NCBI RefSeq assembly: GCF_032842945.2
Contig: NZ_CP146607.1
Span: forward strand, 1 to 64,000
DNA from: Roseovarius sp. W115
GTDB lineage: Bacteria; Pseudomonadota; Alphaproteobacteria; Rhodobacterales; Rhodobacteraceae
Length of the DNA stretch: 64,000 nt
Direction of reading: 5' to 3'
Shown here: in pieces, positions 1 through 8,560 of the stretch
Position numbering within the stretch: the stretch's first letter is position 1
Layout of the letters: every line of letters starts with the position of its first letter
Program-made: the position numbers and the translations under genes
Notes under the pieces: generated by a model
Told to the model about the DNA's origin: nothing
Databases searched by the model: none
The model's input: the letters and a program-made list of their open reading frames with translations, nothing else

Positions 1-44
1 CCGCCCCTTGTTTGCCGGAGACCCAGAAGTAAGGATACTGGGTT

Positions 45-377
45 ATGGGAAAGACGAAGAACGGAACACGTTATCCAGAGGAACTGCGCGCCCGAGCGGT
101 GCGGATGGTTTTGGATCACGAGGCAGAATATGCGAGCAGATCGGCAGCAATCTTGTCGATTTCTCAGAAGGTTGGATGCAGCAGGGACAGCCTGCGCATC
201 TGGGTCAAACAACATGAGACAGACACGGGTAAGCGTGATGGTCTGACGACGGTTGAGAGGGAACGCATCAAGGAACTTGAACGCGAGAACCGGCAACTGC
301 GTCAGGCCAATGAGATCCTCAAAAAGGCATCTGCTTATTTTGCACAGGCGGAGCTCGACCGCCCATTCCGCAAATGA
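45..377 (+). CDS. IS3-family transposase OrfA
   Basis: A 110-aa DNA-binding subunit of the IS3-type transposase. An N-terminal helix-turn-helix of the HTH_8/transposase_8 type (residues about 8-55, with RYPEELRARAVRMV and ISQKVGCSRDSLRIWV) precedes a leucine-zipper-like helix (residues about 70-100, RIKELERENRQLRQANEILK). It overlaps orfB by 4 bp; orfB is in the -1 frame. Near 316-323 a C-AAA-AAG heptamer lies in register with the orfA codons. In this family such a heptamer permits -1 programmed frameshifting to make the OrfAB fusion; that it works here is inferred. Copy B encodes the same protein. Confidence 0.95.
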   Translation: MGKTKNGTRYPEELRARAVRMVLDHEAEYASRSAAILSISQKVGCSRDSLRIWVKQHETDTGKRDGLTTVERERIKELERENRQLRQANEILKKASAYFAQAELDRPFRK

Positions 378-1273
378 TTGCCTTCATCAAGGAGCACCGA
401 AGCGTGCATGGGGTCGAGCCGATGTGCCGTGTTCTGCAGATTGCCCCGTCGACTTTCTACGAGCATCTGGCCGTTGAACGCGAACCTGACCGTGCATCGG
501 ATCGCGCCAAGCGGGATGCGTATCTGCGCAAAGAGATGAAAGACGTTTGGGAGAAGAACAGATCAGTCTACGGCGCACGTAAACTGTGGCATGCAATGAA
601 GCGCGAGAGGATCGATATCGCCCGCTGCACGGTTGAACGCTTGATGCGCCAGCTTGGTATTCAAGGCGTTCGGCGGGGCAAGAAGGTCAAAACCACCTAT
701 GGTCAGCCTGCCGATCAATGCCCACTGGACAAGGTTAATCGCCAGTTCCGGGCTGCGATGCCAAACGAGCTTTGGGTGTCCGACTTCACGTTTGTGTCCA
801 CCTGGCGGGGCTTCGTCTACGTGGGCTTTGTCATTGATACCTTCGCCAACCGGATCGTCGGCTGGAAAGCATCGACAACACAGGACACGCAGTTTGTCTT
901 GGATGCGCTCGAACAGGCGATCCATGCGCGCAGACCTGCTGAGAAACTGATCCATCATTCAGATCGCGGATCGCAATATGTATCGATCAAGTACACAGAG
1001 CGTTTGGTCGATGCAGGATTGGAACCATCCGTCGGCAGCGTCGGCGACAGCTATGACAATGCACTGGCTGAGACAATCATCGGCCTGTTCAAAACGGAAG
1101 TCATCAACAGGCTGGGGCCATGGAAGTCCAAAGATCAGGTCGAATGGGAAACCCTGCAATGGGTCGATTGGTTCAATAGGGAACGCTTGCTCGAACCTCT
1201 CGGCTACATCACACCAATCGAAGCGGAGGAGAAATACGAACAAGCCTTGAAATCAAACAAAATCGCAGCTTGA
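374..1273 (+). CDS. IS3-family transposase OrfB (DDE integrase domain)
   Basis: A 299-aa catalytic subunit with an RNase H-fold integrase core (rve). The N-terminal half holds the HTH_21-type region (SVYGARKLWHAMKRE). The catalytic aspartates and glutamate are visible as LWVSDFTFV, HHSDRGSQYVS and DSYDNALAETIIGLFKTEV, the expected D, D(35)E arrangement for IS3. Length and order fit intact IS3 OrfB, so the element is probably still active. Its ATG overlaps the end of orfA; most functional protein is expected as an OrfAB fusion. Confidence 0.95.
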   Translation: MIAFIKEHRSVHGVEPMCRVLQIAPSTFYEHLAVEREPDRASDRAKRDAYLRKEMKDVWEKNRSVYGARKLWHAMKRERIDIARCTVERLMRQLGIQGVRRGKKVKTTYGQPADQCPLDKVNRQFRAAMPNELWVSDFTFVSTWRGFVYVGFVIDTFANRIVGWKASTTQDTQFVLDALEQAIHARRPAEKLIHHSDRGSQYVSIKYTERLVDAGLEPSVGSVGDSYDNALAETIIGLFKTEVINRLGPWKSKDQVEWETLQWVDWFNRERLLEPLGYITPIEAEEKYEQALKSNKIAA

Positions 1274-1314
1274 AATACGAACTCAACAGTCTCCGGCAAA
1301 ACCGGGGCGGTTCA

Positions 1315-1784
1315 AGTATATTGGCGTCGGGCACTCCGTAAAGTATCTGCAGAGTTGACGTATAGTTGAAGTTCAGAAAGCGCGCGCCGGGGTCGACGCA
1401 GTGCACCAATGGCACAGTGCGCGGTGCGGGTATCGGGAGGCCGCGTATCCATTCAGCGAAGCGCTTTCGCATCTTTGTTGCAAGACCTTCGACGATCTGC
1501 TCGATCTCATACTCGAAATTGTGATGGTCCGCGTCACTCCAATCATCGGCGCCATAAGAGACCAGGAAGTTTGTTGCATAATCAATGACCTGATCAGAGT
1601 CGAATGATGCTAGGCGGTCTTCGAACTCATTCCAGAAGTCTTTGTCAAAGAAGAGGTATTCGTCAATAAGACGATGCACATCCGGGTCTTCAGCTTCTAA
1701 ATATCGACCAAAATCGCTATACCGTGAAGGTATCCCATGATGAAGGTCGAAGCCATTTCCAATAATGATGAGCCGGTGGGTCAT
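1315..1784 (-). pseudogene. AbiH-family abortive-infection protein, 3' end removed by IS copy A
   Basis: About 157 residues remain before the sequence runs into the IS end. The N-terminus has the AbiH hallmark (THRLIIIGNGFDLHHGIPS), followed by the acidic middle part (YADDWSD-like segment, FEYEIEQIVEGL) and the second hallmark FLNFNYTSTLQILYG. The break falls in the segment where family members continue towards a conserved histidine-rich motif. AbiH proteins are usually well over 250 aa, so this copy is expected to be non-functional. The reading frame continues into IS sequence to 1209, giving an artificial tail. The start ATG at 1784 overlaps the upstream gene stop (ATGA), showing translational coupling. 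AbiH is known as a phage-exclusion protein in lactococci; its biochemical action is unclear. Confidence 0.85.
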
Positions 1785-2839
1785 GACTTCTGGGCTCGCC
1801 TGTGCAGTGCGGCTACATCCCCTATCCAATCGTCTAATGCCGCCACGACGATTTGACAAAGCCGTGCAAATTCTCGGATTTCGCTCCCCAGCAACTCTAC
1901 TGTTTCGCCTAACCGCGTATTTCGCGCGTTCTCGGCAAATTTGGCGTCAACCACACCGAGATTGTGCCCGATGACGTGCCTTTTCTGGATGTTGAGTTCG
2001 AGCGCTTCCCGCTCCGCATCCGATAGTCCGTTGAACGGGTCGATGTTGAACTCTGCATAGCGTTTCTGAGCTTTTTCCACATTTTGAAAGTCGTTTCGGA
2101 TGGCCTTGGTGGGAGCCGCACGGCTGGGGTCCAGAGAGACTTTGTGCGAATAAACCACCTTCTGAGCAGCTTCGAACGCTGTCAGAACGTCTTCGTGCGC
2201 GTTTCCCAGAAGGCGGTAGGCAAGTTCAGCTTGCTCTTCTCCCAGTCCTTCAGCGATCGAGACTTGCCGCCCAACCAACTCGACCTCTCGCGAGAAGTGC
2301 AGTGAGACGTTCGGGGCACCACAATCAGGACAATAAAGGGCAATCGCGTAGACACCGTAGTCGCGACCGCAGCAATCGCAGACTAAGAGACGCATGAGAT
2401 CGCGTCTTCCAAATTGCGGCCTCGGGCGGCGGGTACGCGAGCCCGGTTTGTAAGTGATGCCGCCTCGGCTCTTTCTCGCAACCCCCTTGAGCATATCTGA
2501 GACGGCGTCTTGGGCATCTTGCATGGCAGCATGCTTGACGATCTTGATTGCAGCTTCCTTGTCCTTCGGATGCGTGAACTCGTCATCGTTGCCGACAACG
2601 CCACTGTAGGGGCATATTGTTTTGGACGAACCCGGTTCATGCATCATCCTTTCGCGCTTAGACTCCTCGGCAGCGGAATCGGCCACTTGTTCGCCAAGGA
2701 CGAAATGTCGGGGGTGGGCGTCCTCGTTCGGAGAGAATCGATAAACCCGGCCCTCAGGTGTTTGAGGCAGTGGAATGGACAGTTGCATCTTCGACCGGGT
2801 GCCGCCGGTTTGAAATCTCTTGAGGTTCTTCATCTTCAT
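1781..2839 (-). CDS. Zinc-ribbon protein with C-terminal HEPN-like RNase motif, possible defence effector
   Basis: A 352-aa protein I cannot assign to a named family. The N-terminal part (1-145) is polar and basic, with a possible second metal site (C76-P-Y and H90). A clear zinc ribbon follows at residues 154-173 (CDCCG, then CPDCG). The C-terminal 190-352 region is helical and contains QKRHVIGHNLGVVD: R287-x4-H292 matches the Rx4-6H catalytic motif of HEPN ribonucleases, and the RH..GHN.GVVD context is typical of that superfamily. It sits between a WGR protein and AbiH with ATGA overlaps on both sides, so all are one operon. A toxin-like RNA-cleaving role is inferred from the motif and neighbours only. 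Confidence 0.7.
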   Translation of the reverse strand: MKMKNLKRFQTGGTRSKMQLSIPLPQTPEGRVYRFSPNEDAHPRHFVLGEQVADSAAEESKRERMMHEPGSSKTICPYSGVVGNDDEFTHPKDKEAAIKIVKHAAMQDAQDAVSDMLKGVARKSRGGITYKPGSRTRRPRPQFGRRDLMRLLVCDCCGRDYGVYAIALYCPDCGAPNVSLHFSREVELVGRQVSIAEGLGEEQAELAYRLLGNAHEDVLTAFEAAQKVVYSHKVSLDPSRAAPTKAIRNDFQNVEKAQKRYAEFNIDPFNGLSDAEREALELNIQKRHVIGHNLGVVDAKFAENARNTRLGETVELLGSEIREFARLCQIVVAALDDWIGDVAALHRRAQKS

Positions 2840-3069
2840 CGGACGGCTCCTCCAGCTTTCAAATGATAACCCCTCGACAGCTTCTCATTCACGAGATTGG
2901 ACAGCGCGATTTTCGCTTCAGCATCACCCCTGTACCAATCAAGCCGACGGCGACCGTGAGTTCGACGCCGACCCCACTGTCTTTCGACGCCAATCTCTCC
3001 AAACAGACTCTCTGTTAGCTGAACGCAGTAGAACCTATCCATATTCGCGTCCGGGTCCACGCGGGTCAT
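2836..3069 (-). CDS. Small WGR-domain protein
   Basis: About 77 residues, almost entirely one WGR domain: an aromatic beta strand (DRFYCVQL), then the signature VERQWGRRRTHGRRRLDW and a helix (AKIALSNLVNEKLSRGY). WGR domains bind nucleic acids in PARPs and in several bacterial regulators and nucleases. The ATG at 3069 lies two bases beyond the upstream stop, with AGG six bases before it; an earlier in-frame ATG at 3081 would overlap the upstream gene. Its end overlaps the next gene by ATGA. A DNA- or RNA-sensing partner for the HEPN/AbiH products is a reasonable guess but is not shown by the sequence. Confidence 0.8.
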   Translation of the reverse strand: MTRVDPDANMDRFYCVQLTESLFGEIGVERQWGRRRTHGRRRLDWYRGDAEAKIALSNLVNEKLSRGYHLKAGGAVR

Positions 3070-3070
3070 A

Positions 3071-3889
3071 TCAATCCTCATCAATCTCCTCCTCGGACAT
3101 AGCCACGTACTCGCAACCAAAGCATTCCAGCCGGGGGTTCTCCTGATCGAGACCCCAACGACGCTTTGTGTAGAATTCGAGCGGCTTGCGAACGCGGATC
3201 TCGAGGCATTCGTCATCAAATCCAAACTCGATCCGGACGACACGCTTTTGGTCTTGTGTCAGGTCGCCATGCGGCCGCAGCTTTAAAACAGCCCAAGTGT
3301 ACCAGTCATCGTCCCTCGGAACTCCGTCTGCATTGCGTCGCTCCGCGAAAGACTGGGTCGGATCGATGCGAGATGGAATAAAGTCGCGAAAACCTTGGCG
3401 GGTATAGCACCAGGCGCGCAGATGGAGGCGCACCCCGTCCGACGCGAAGCGCAAAGGCGCAATCCAACGGGTTTCCGGCTCCGGGTCGCGCATAGATTGG
3501 TAGACGATCTTGATCGCCTCCCCGGCCAGCATGGCACGATAGAGCGGCCTGAAAACGCGCACGTTCTGGGTGCGTTGGAGGTCTGGTAAGACGTCGTAGA
3601 AGGCACGCTTCTTGCCGCTGAGCAGCTCTTCGAGCTCATCTGTCGCCGCTCGCCCAGTCAGACGCGAGAAGTGCTCCGTCGTGAGATATTGTCTTGACGA
3701 AGCGTCGTACTCAAGACCGGCAGGCTTAGCAGCCTGTAAATACGTCTTGAAGTCTAGCGCGGCCTGAGGGTTCGAGATTCTGAAACGCTCGATAAGCGAT
3801 CCGCGTGTCGCCGCGCCGTCCCAGAAGAGCAGGCGGTCCAGGTATTCTAGCCGCTCTTTTTGGGCGTGCTTCAGATCGTCAAAGGCCAT
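3071..3889 (-). CDS. WYL-domain transcriptional regulator, BrxR/CapW-like
   Basis: A 272-aa protein with an N-terminal winged helix (about 10-75, RLEYLDRLLFWDGAATRGSL and an ISNPQAALDF recognition segment), a central WYL domain (about 120-195, IKIVYQSMRDPEPETRWIAP, HLRAWCYTRQGFRDF) and a C-terminal extension. This is the architecture of the BrxR/CapW regulators, which repress BREX, CBASS and other defence operons. It is the first gene of the leftward operon and is divergent from sbcD across 72 bp, the usual position for an autoregulating repressor. Ligand sensing through the WYL domain is family knowledge. Which operon it controls, one or both, is inferred. Confidence 0.85.
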   Translation of the reverse strand: MAFDDLKHAQKERLEYLDRLLFWDGAATRGSLIERFRISNPQAALDFKTYLQAAKPAGLEYDASSRQYLTTEHFSRLTGRAATDELEELLSGKKRAFYDVLPDLQRTQNVRVFRPLYRAMLAGEAIKIVYQSMRDPEPETRWIAPLRFASDGVRLHLRAWCYTRQGFRDFIPSRIDPTQSFAERRNADGVPRDDDWYTWAVLKLRPHGDLTQDQKRVVRIEFGFDDECLEIRVRKPLEFYTKRRWGLDQENPRLECFGCEYVAMSEEEIDED

Positions 3890-3903
3890 GGTTCGAAACT
3901 ATC

Positions 3904-3943
3904 TTGACTCTTTGGATTTGTCCATATTAAAAATATACGTATA
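3904..3943. promoter_or_regulatory. Divergent promoter region with a TATACGTATA palindrome
   Basis: The AT-rich gap between the WYL regulator and sbcD holds a perfect 10-bp palindrome, TATACGTATA, at 3934-3943. Upstream is a possible -35 box (TTGACT, 3904-3909) with TATTAA 15 bases further on. The palindrome is a plausible operator for the WYL regulator, whose family binds inverted repeats in divergent promoters. The promoter elements are weak matches and the assignment is tentative. Confidence 0.4.
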
Positions 3944-3961
3944 AAAATTATTGGTGTAGAA

Positions 3962-5107
3962 ATGAAAGTGCTCCACACAGCTGATTGGCATCTTGGAAAA
4001 ACCCTGCGGGGCGTATCGCTGCACATGGATCAGGCGCACATTCTCGACCAGGTGTTCCAGACCATCGTTGATGAAGGCGTCGAGGTTCTGCTGATCGCTG
4101 GCGATGTCTACGACAAAGCCTCCCCATCCGAATCTGCGATGAAACTCTACAGCGATTTCCTGGAGCGCGTTCACGAAGAGACCGATGCGGCCATCGTTGT
4201 CATCGCCGGAAACCACGACTCTGGCCAGCGGCTTGGAACTGCGTCAAAGCTTTTCGACCGCCGACGTATTCTGGTCCGTGGCCCGATCGAGCGAGATGAG
4301 ACGCCGCTGATCTTGGAGGATGCTCATGGCAAGGTGGCGATCTCGGCGCTTCCCTATGGAGAGATCTACGCCGCCCGTCGCGCCTTTGAGGCAGAAGGCA
4401 TCCGGTCGCCGGAGGACGTTCTCCGGGCGCAGATCGAAGCCGCGAGAACGCGCGTGCCAGATGATGCTCGCTGGATCGTCGTGGCCCATGCTTTCGTAAC
4501 AAACTGCCAACCGACGGAGACCGAGAGGCGGCTGTCGGTCGGTACGGTGGAGACCGTGTCGGCAGCGATCTTTGAAGGTGCGAACTACGTCGCGCTCGGC
4601 CACCTTCACCGTCCGCAAACCGCGGGTGGGAACACGATCCGATACAGCGGCTCGCCCTTGGCCTTCGGGTTCGATGAAGCGGGCACGACGAAATCGATGA
4701 CCGTGTTCAATCTCGACGCGCACGGGCAAGTGATCGATCTGAAGATAGTGGATTTCGAGCCTTTGAGACAGGTGCGCGAGGTGCGTGGGCTTCTGGACGA
4801 TCTCGTTTCCGAGGCGAAGGCCAATCCGAGCGAAGACTACATCCGGGCGATTCTGCTGGACGACGGGGCTTTGATCGAACCGGCCGCTCAGCTGCGGCCA
4901 CACTATCCGAACATACTGCAGACCTTGCGAGAGAAAAAGCGGGACCTCGTAGTGAGTAGCGCCGGCCGGGCGCAGTCAAAGCTCGACGATCCCGTCGGCG
5001 TCATCGGAGAATTCCTGACATATGTCCGCGGCGAAGGCGCAACGGAACGTGAGGAAGGCGTAGTGAAGGGTGTTCTCGACCGCCCCGTGCTGGAGAATAC
5101 GACATGA
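3962..5107 (+). CDS. sbcD: Exonuclease SbcD (Mre11-type nuclease subunit)
   Basis: A 381-aa calcineurin-like metallophosphoesterase, close to the usual SbcD length. Metal and catalytic motifs appear in order: TADWHLGKT (8-10), AGDVYDKA, GNHDSGQR, VVAHAFVT and ALGHLHRPQ, followed by the SbcD C-terminal domain. With SbcC it forms an ATP-dependent nuclease that opens hairpins and trims DNA ends. Its last codons overlap sbcC (ATGA). It is divergent from a BrxR/CapW-like regulator, an unusual neighbour for a housekeeping repair gene, and may therefore be a defence-associated SbcCD copy; that is inference. Confidence 0.93.
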   Translation: MKVLHTADWHLGKTLRGVSLHMDQAHILDQVFQTIVDEGVEVLLIAGDVYDKASPSESAMKLYSDFLERVHEETDAAIVVIAGNHDSGQRLGTASKLFDRRRILVRGPIERDETPLILEDAHGKVAISALPYGEIYAARRAFEAEGIRSPEDVLRAQIEAARTRVPDDARWIVVAHAFVTNCQPTETERRLSVGTVETVSAAIFEGANYVALGHLHRPQTAGGNTIRYSGSPLAFGFDEAGTTKSMTVFNLDAHGQVIDLKIVDFEPLRQVREVRGLLDDLVSEAKANPSEDYIRAILLDDGALIEPAAQLRPHYPNILQTLREKKRDLVVSSAGRAQSKLDDPVGVIGEFLTYVRGEGATEREEGVVKGVLDRPVLENTT

Positions 5108-8100
5108 GGCCGATCCGGATTACGATGACTGCGTTTGGCCCTTACGCCGGGACCGAAGTAGTCGATTTTACGGCGGCGCTCGATGCCGGAATCTTTGGGA
5201 TTTACGGAGAAACCGGTGCCGGAAAAACCACGATCTTCGACAGTATCTCTTTCGCCTTGTTTGGACAGTCCTCCGGGGCAGAGCGCAGCGCAGAGGATAT
5301 GGTTTGCCATCACGCCCATGCAACCGACATCACGAAGGTCGAACTCGTTTTCGATCTCGGCAACGAACGGTATGTTGTTCAACGCGTTCCCAAGCAGCAG
5401 CGCGCGGCGCTTCGTGGGCAGGGCACAACGACCGAACCGCACCAGGCGTGCCTTTTCCGGGCGACCGGCATGTCACTGGACGAAATCGCAGGCGACAATC
5501 TCGGTGAGGTCCTGGCTGAGAAACAGGTCAACAAGGTCGATCCTGAGATAGAGGCGCTTCTGGGCTACAATGCTGCCCAGTTCCGTCAGATCGTTCTGTT
5601 GCCTCAGGGTGACTTCCGCAAAATCCTGACGGCGCCAAGCGATGAGCGCTCCCCGATCCTGAAGCGCCTGTTTGACGTCCAGCTCTACGAACGCTTTGCG
5701 GATCGCATCAAACGCGATGCCGCCGACATTTACCGTCAAATCAGTGATGAACGCGTCCGGCGCGACACGCATCTGGGTGCTCTGAGCGAAGAACAACTGG
5801 CCGACGAGCTTCGTTCGATGGGCGAAGAGGTCTCCGTACTCGAGACTGCCGTGAAAGCAGAGACCGATGCGCTGGTGCAATGTCAGAAGGTTTTGTCTGC
5901 TGGAGAGGGTCTGGCAGAAAAGTTCGAAGCGAGGGGAGCGGCTGAGACAGAGAAAGCAACGCTCGATGCTGCAAGTGAGGCGGTTGAAGAAACCAGGTCC
6001 CGTCTAAAAAAGGCGCGTGCGGCACAAACTGTATTGGTCGCCGAGTCTGCGATGCGGACCGCGGGCGAGGAGGCCGGTGCCGCTCAGACCCGTCACGCCA
6101 CGGCTAAGGAAAGTTTGGCTTCTGCTCAATCGGCCCTGAGCGTGGCCCAAGAAGCGCTCAATCGGACGGAGCAGCAGAAGGATAGTCGCGACGCTGCCCA
6201 TGCAAGAGTGCTAGAACTGCAACGCTTCGAACAAACGCTCGGCCAATCCCGCACCCTGTTGGAGGACCTTGAGGCGGCGAAATCTACAACGAAGGCAGCG
6301 GCTGAGAAGCAGGCTGTCGCAGAACGCAATCGGACGGACGCCGATCAAACACTTGCGACGCTCCGCAGCCTGCAGAAACAGCAGCCGACGCACGTGCGAG
6401 CCCTTCAGGAAGCAGGCAATGCGTTCACAACGGTGGAACGTGAAGTAGAGGCCTTGGGTCGTTTTGAAGTCGCGAAGTCCAAATGTAATGCGCGGGTAGC
6501 TGATGTTGAGAGGCAGCAAGCCGAGCACGAAAAGTGGAGAGCCCATCTCGAAGTCTGCAAGACCGCCCTGGAACGCGCGGAGCATGATTTGACCGAGATA
6601 CAGGCGCTCCACGTGGCGCGAACACTTCTTCCGGGAGAGCCCTGTCCGGCATGTGGCTCGTTGGACCATCCCAATCCGGCGATCGGCGATCCGGAGCGCC
6701 GGGGTCGTCATGACCAGTTCGAGCAGGCGACGCGGGATCTGCGCGCCGCCGAACGTGATGAGGTCCAAGCGAAGACTAGACTTACCGCTGCGAAGTCCTC
6801 CCTGGCCGAACATCAGACCGAACTTGAAGCATTCGAGCCTCCAGTTCGGGATCGAAAGAGCCTCGATCTGGTTCTGGCAGAAGCGCTGGACAGGAAGACC
6901 GCACTGGAAGCAGATACCCGATTTGTCGATCTCGAAGACAAGATCGCCACTGCAGAAGTCTCCACGCAGGAGGCGGTTTCCAACTACGAGCGGGCACGTC
7001 AAGTCCTGTCGGAGGCCAGAGACGCGGAGACACGGGCACAGACGTCCTACGACACCCTACTGCGAGACGTGCCTGAGAACTGGCGGCAAGGAGATGTCTT
7101 GGCGACCGCACTATCGGATGCCGTAACCGCACGGAGTGAACTCGTTGCCGCTCACGAGAGAGCCGTAAATGGAGAAAAGGCGGCCGCTGTCGCCCTTAGT
7201 GCCGCCGAGCAAGGGGCTGCGAGTGCTGTCGTAGAGATCGAACGAACAGCCGAGGCCCTATCCAAGACTCAGGCGGAGTTCACACAGAGGCTTGCAGTGG
7301 TCGGGTTGGACGAAGCAGGTTTTCAAGTTGCAAGAGCTGACGTGGCGCAGTGCGATTCGCTCCAAGAACAGATCGACTCTTTCAATGAGCGCGCGGCTGC
7401 CAACAAGGCCCACCTTGAGCGGCTGGCGAAGGAAATCGGCGACCAAGACCCCCCGGACATCGAAACGCTAATAGCCTCGAGAGATGCCGCCCAATCGAAG
7501 CTGGAAACCAGCCAGCAGACCCAAACCCGTCTGAAACGGGACCAGGAAGCAAAGCTCGAGACACAACGTAAGGTCGAAGCGCATTCTGCTCGTATCACTG
7601 AACTGGAGGCGGAGTACGGTCCGGTCGGCGGCCTCGCAGACCTGGTCAACGGCAACAATGACCGCAAGGTCCGGCTCCCGGATTTCGCGATCGCCTCGAT
7701 GTTCGATGAGGTGCTCGTCGCGGCCAACCAAAGGCTCGGGCCCATGACGGGCGGGCGCTATCAGCTTTTGCGTCCTGAAGATACCGTAGGGGGGCGACAA
7801 AAGCGCGGGCTGGACATTGCCGTCTTCGATGCCAACACGGAGAAGTCGCGACCCACAAAGACGCTATCCGGCGGCGAGGGATTCCAAGCCTCGCTTGCCC
7901 TTGCCCTCGGTCTCTCCGATGTCGTTCAGCAGAACAGTGGTGGGATCAAGCTCGATGCGATTTTCATTGATGAGGGCTTCGGCACTCTGGACGAAGACAC
8001 CCTGAATACGGCGCTTGAGACGCTTTACGAACTGACCAACGACAAGCGGTCGGTGGGGCTGATCTCCCATACCGAGCAGGTGAAATCCATGATCACCGAA

Positions 8101-8163
8101 GGGTTTGACATCGAAGTCACGCCTTCTGGGTCCCACATCCATACGCGGAGATCCGCAGTATAA
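5104..8163 (+). CDS. sbcC: Exonuclease SbcC (Rad50-type SMC-like ATPase)
   Basis: A 1019-aa SMC-like protein. The N-terminal head has Walker A (YGETGAGKTT) and LLPQGDFRKIL. Long coiled coils flank a zinc hook (GEPCPACGSLDHP, near residue 514). The C-terminal head has the ABC signature TLSGGEGFQASLALALGLSD, Walker B FIDEGFGTLDE and an ISHTEQV H-loop. It dimerises through the hook and drives SbcD nuclease activity. Both nucleotide-binding halves and the hook are intact. It is translationally coupled to sbcD, and an HNH gene starts 16 bp after its stop with a good ribosome-binding site. Confidence 0.95.
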   Translation: MRPIRITMTAFGPYAGTEVVDFTAALDAGIFGIYGETGAGKTTIFDSISFALFGQSSGAERSAEDMVCHHAHATDITKVELVFDLGNERYVVQRVPKQQRAALRGQGTTTEPHQACLFRATGMSLDEIAGDNLGEVLAEKQVNKVDPEIEALLGYNAAQFRQIVLLPQGDFRKILTAPSDERSPILKRLFDVQLYERFADRIKRDAADIYRQISDERVRRDTHLGALSEEQLADELRSMGEEVSVLETAVKAETDALVQCQKVLSAGEGLAEKFEARGAAETEKATLDAASEAVEETRSRLKKARAAQTVLVAESAMRTAGEEAGAAQTRHATAKESLASAQSALSVAQEALNRTEQQKDSRDAAHARVLELQRFEQTLGQSRTLLEDLEAAKSTTKAAAEKQAVAERNRTDADQTLATLRSLQKQQPTHVRALQEAGNAFTTVEREVEALGRFEVAKSKCNARVADVERQQAEHEKWRAHLEVCKTALERAEHDLTEIQALHVARTLLPGEPCPACGSLDHPNPAIGDPERRGRHDQFEQATRDLRAAERDEVQAKTRLTAAKSSLAEHQTELEAFEPPVRDRKSLDLVLAEALDRKTALEADTRFVDLEDKIATAEVSTQEAVSNYERARQVLSEARDAETRAQTSYDTLLRDVPENWRQGDVLATALSDAVTARSELVAAHERAVNGEKAAAVALSAAEQGAASAVVEIERTAEALSKTQAEFTQRLAVVGLDEAGFQVARADVAQCDSLQEQIDSFNERAAANKAHLERLAKEIGDQDPPDIETLIASRDAAQSKLETSQQTQTRLKRDQEAKLETQRKVEAHSARITELEAEYGPVGGLADLVNGNNDRKVRLPDFAIASMFDEVLVAANQRLGPMTGGRYQLLRPEDTVGGRQKRGLDIAVFDANTEKSRPTKTLSGGEGFQASLALALGLSDVVQQNSGGIKLDAIFIDEGFGTLDEDTLNTALETLYELTNDKRSVGLISHTEQVKSMITEGFDIEVTPSGSHIHTRRSAV

Positions 8164-8178
8164 CCACAGGAGTTCCCA

Positions 8179-8469
8179 ATGCCGTATTCTACGAATCCCA
8201 AAGCCCAGCATGTCTGGAATAAAGCGCGCCCAGTCAAAGGAAAGAACCCAAACCTCTATCGACGGGATTCTCAGGGTAACGTGATCTACAAACCAGCCTA
8301 CAACCGGAGCAGTCGTATGGGTTGGCAGGTTGATCATATTTGGCCACGATCTAAAGGCGGCTCGGATGCGGGAAGAAACCTTCAAGCCCTGCAAACGAGT
8401 GCCAATAAGCGTAAGTCCAACAAGATACCTGGAAGATCTAAGACTAGGTTTCGCAAGCGTCGGTGGTGA
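8179..8469 (+). CDS. Small HNH endonuclease-like protein linked to sbcCD
   Basis: A 96-aa basic protein dominated by an HNH fold: GWQVDHIWPRSKGG (residues about 48-61, with D52-H53), GRNLQAL (N67) and the terminal NKRKSNK. This pattern matches stand-alone HNH proteins that cut or nick DNA with a single metal. An AGGAG site lies just before the ATG. The 16-bp spacing from sbcC suggests a three-gene sbcD-sbcC-HNH operon. A small HNH next to SbcCD is not a standard repair arrangement, so it may add nuclease activity to the complex; this is inference. Confidence 0.82.
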   Translation: MPYSTNPKAQHVWNKARPVKGKNPNLYRRDSQGNVIYKPAYNRSSRMGWQVDHIWPRSKGGSDAGRNLQALQTSANKRKSNKIPGRSKTRFRKRRW

Positions 8470-8560
8470 CAGCCTGTGCCTGATGATGGACAGGATATGT
8501 CGTGCTGCATGATAGGAAAACTTCAGGTAGCGGAACATACAAAGATGTTGGTGGGGACGC

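Larger units (their letters stand above)
1..1314 (+). mobile_element. IS3-family insertion sequence, copy A (4 bases short at the window edge)
   Basis: The right end finishes in GGCGGTTCA at 1306-1314. The left end begins inside the matching terminal repeat, so the outermost four bases (TGAA by comparison with copy B) lie outside the window. The terminal inverted repeats are about 26 bp with three mismatches, starting TGAACCGCCCC and ending in TTTGCCGGAGAC. It carries the usual two overlapping frames, orfA and orfB. Copy B at 28858-30175 has the same coding sequences in the opposite orientation. The right end abuts the cut AbiH-like gene. Confidence 0.95.

Noticed and set aside
563..958. 131-codon antisense frame inside the IS
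   Set aside because: It is antisense to the DDE transposase and appears in both copies only because the copies are identical.
1209..1314. C-terminal extension of the AbiH-like frame
   Set aside because: It is IS sequence read antisense to orfB, not part of AbiH.
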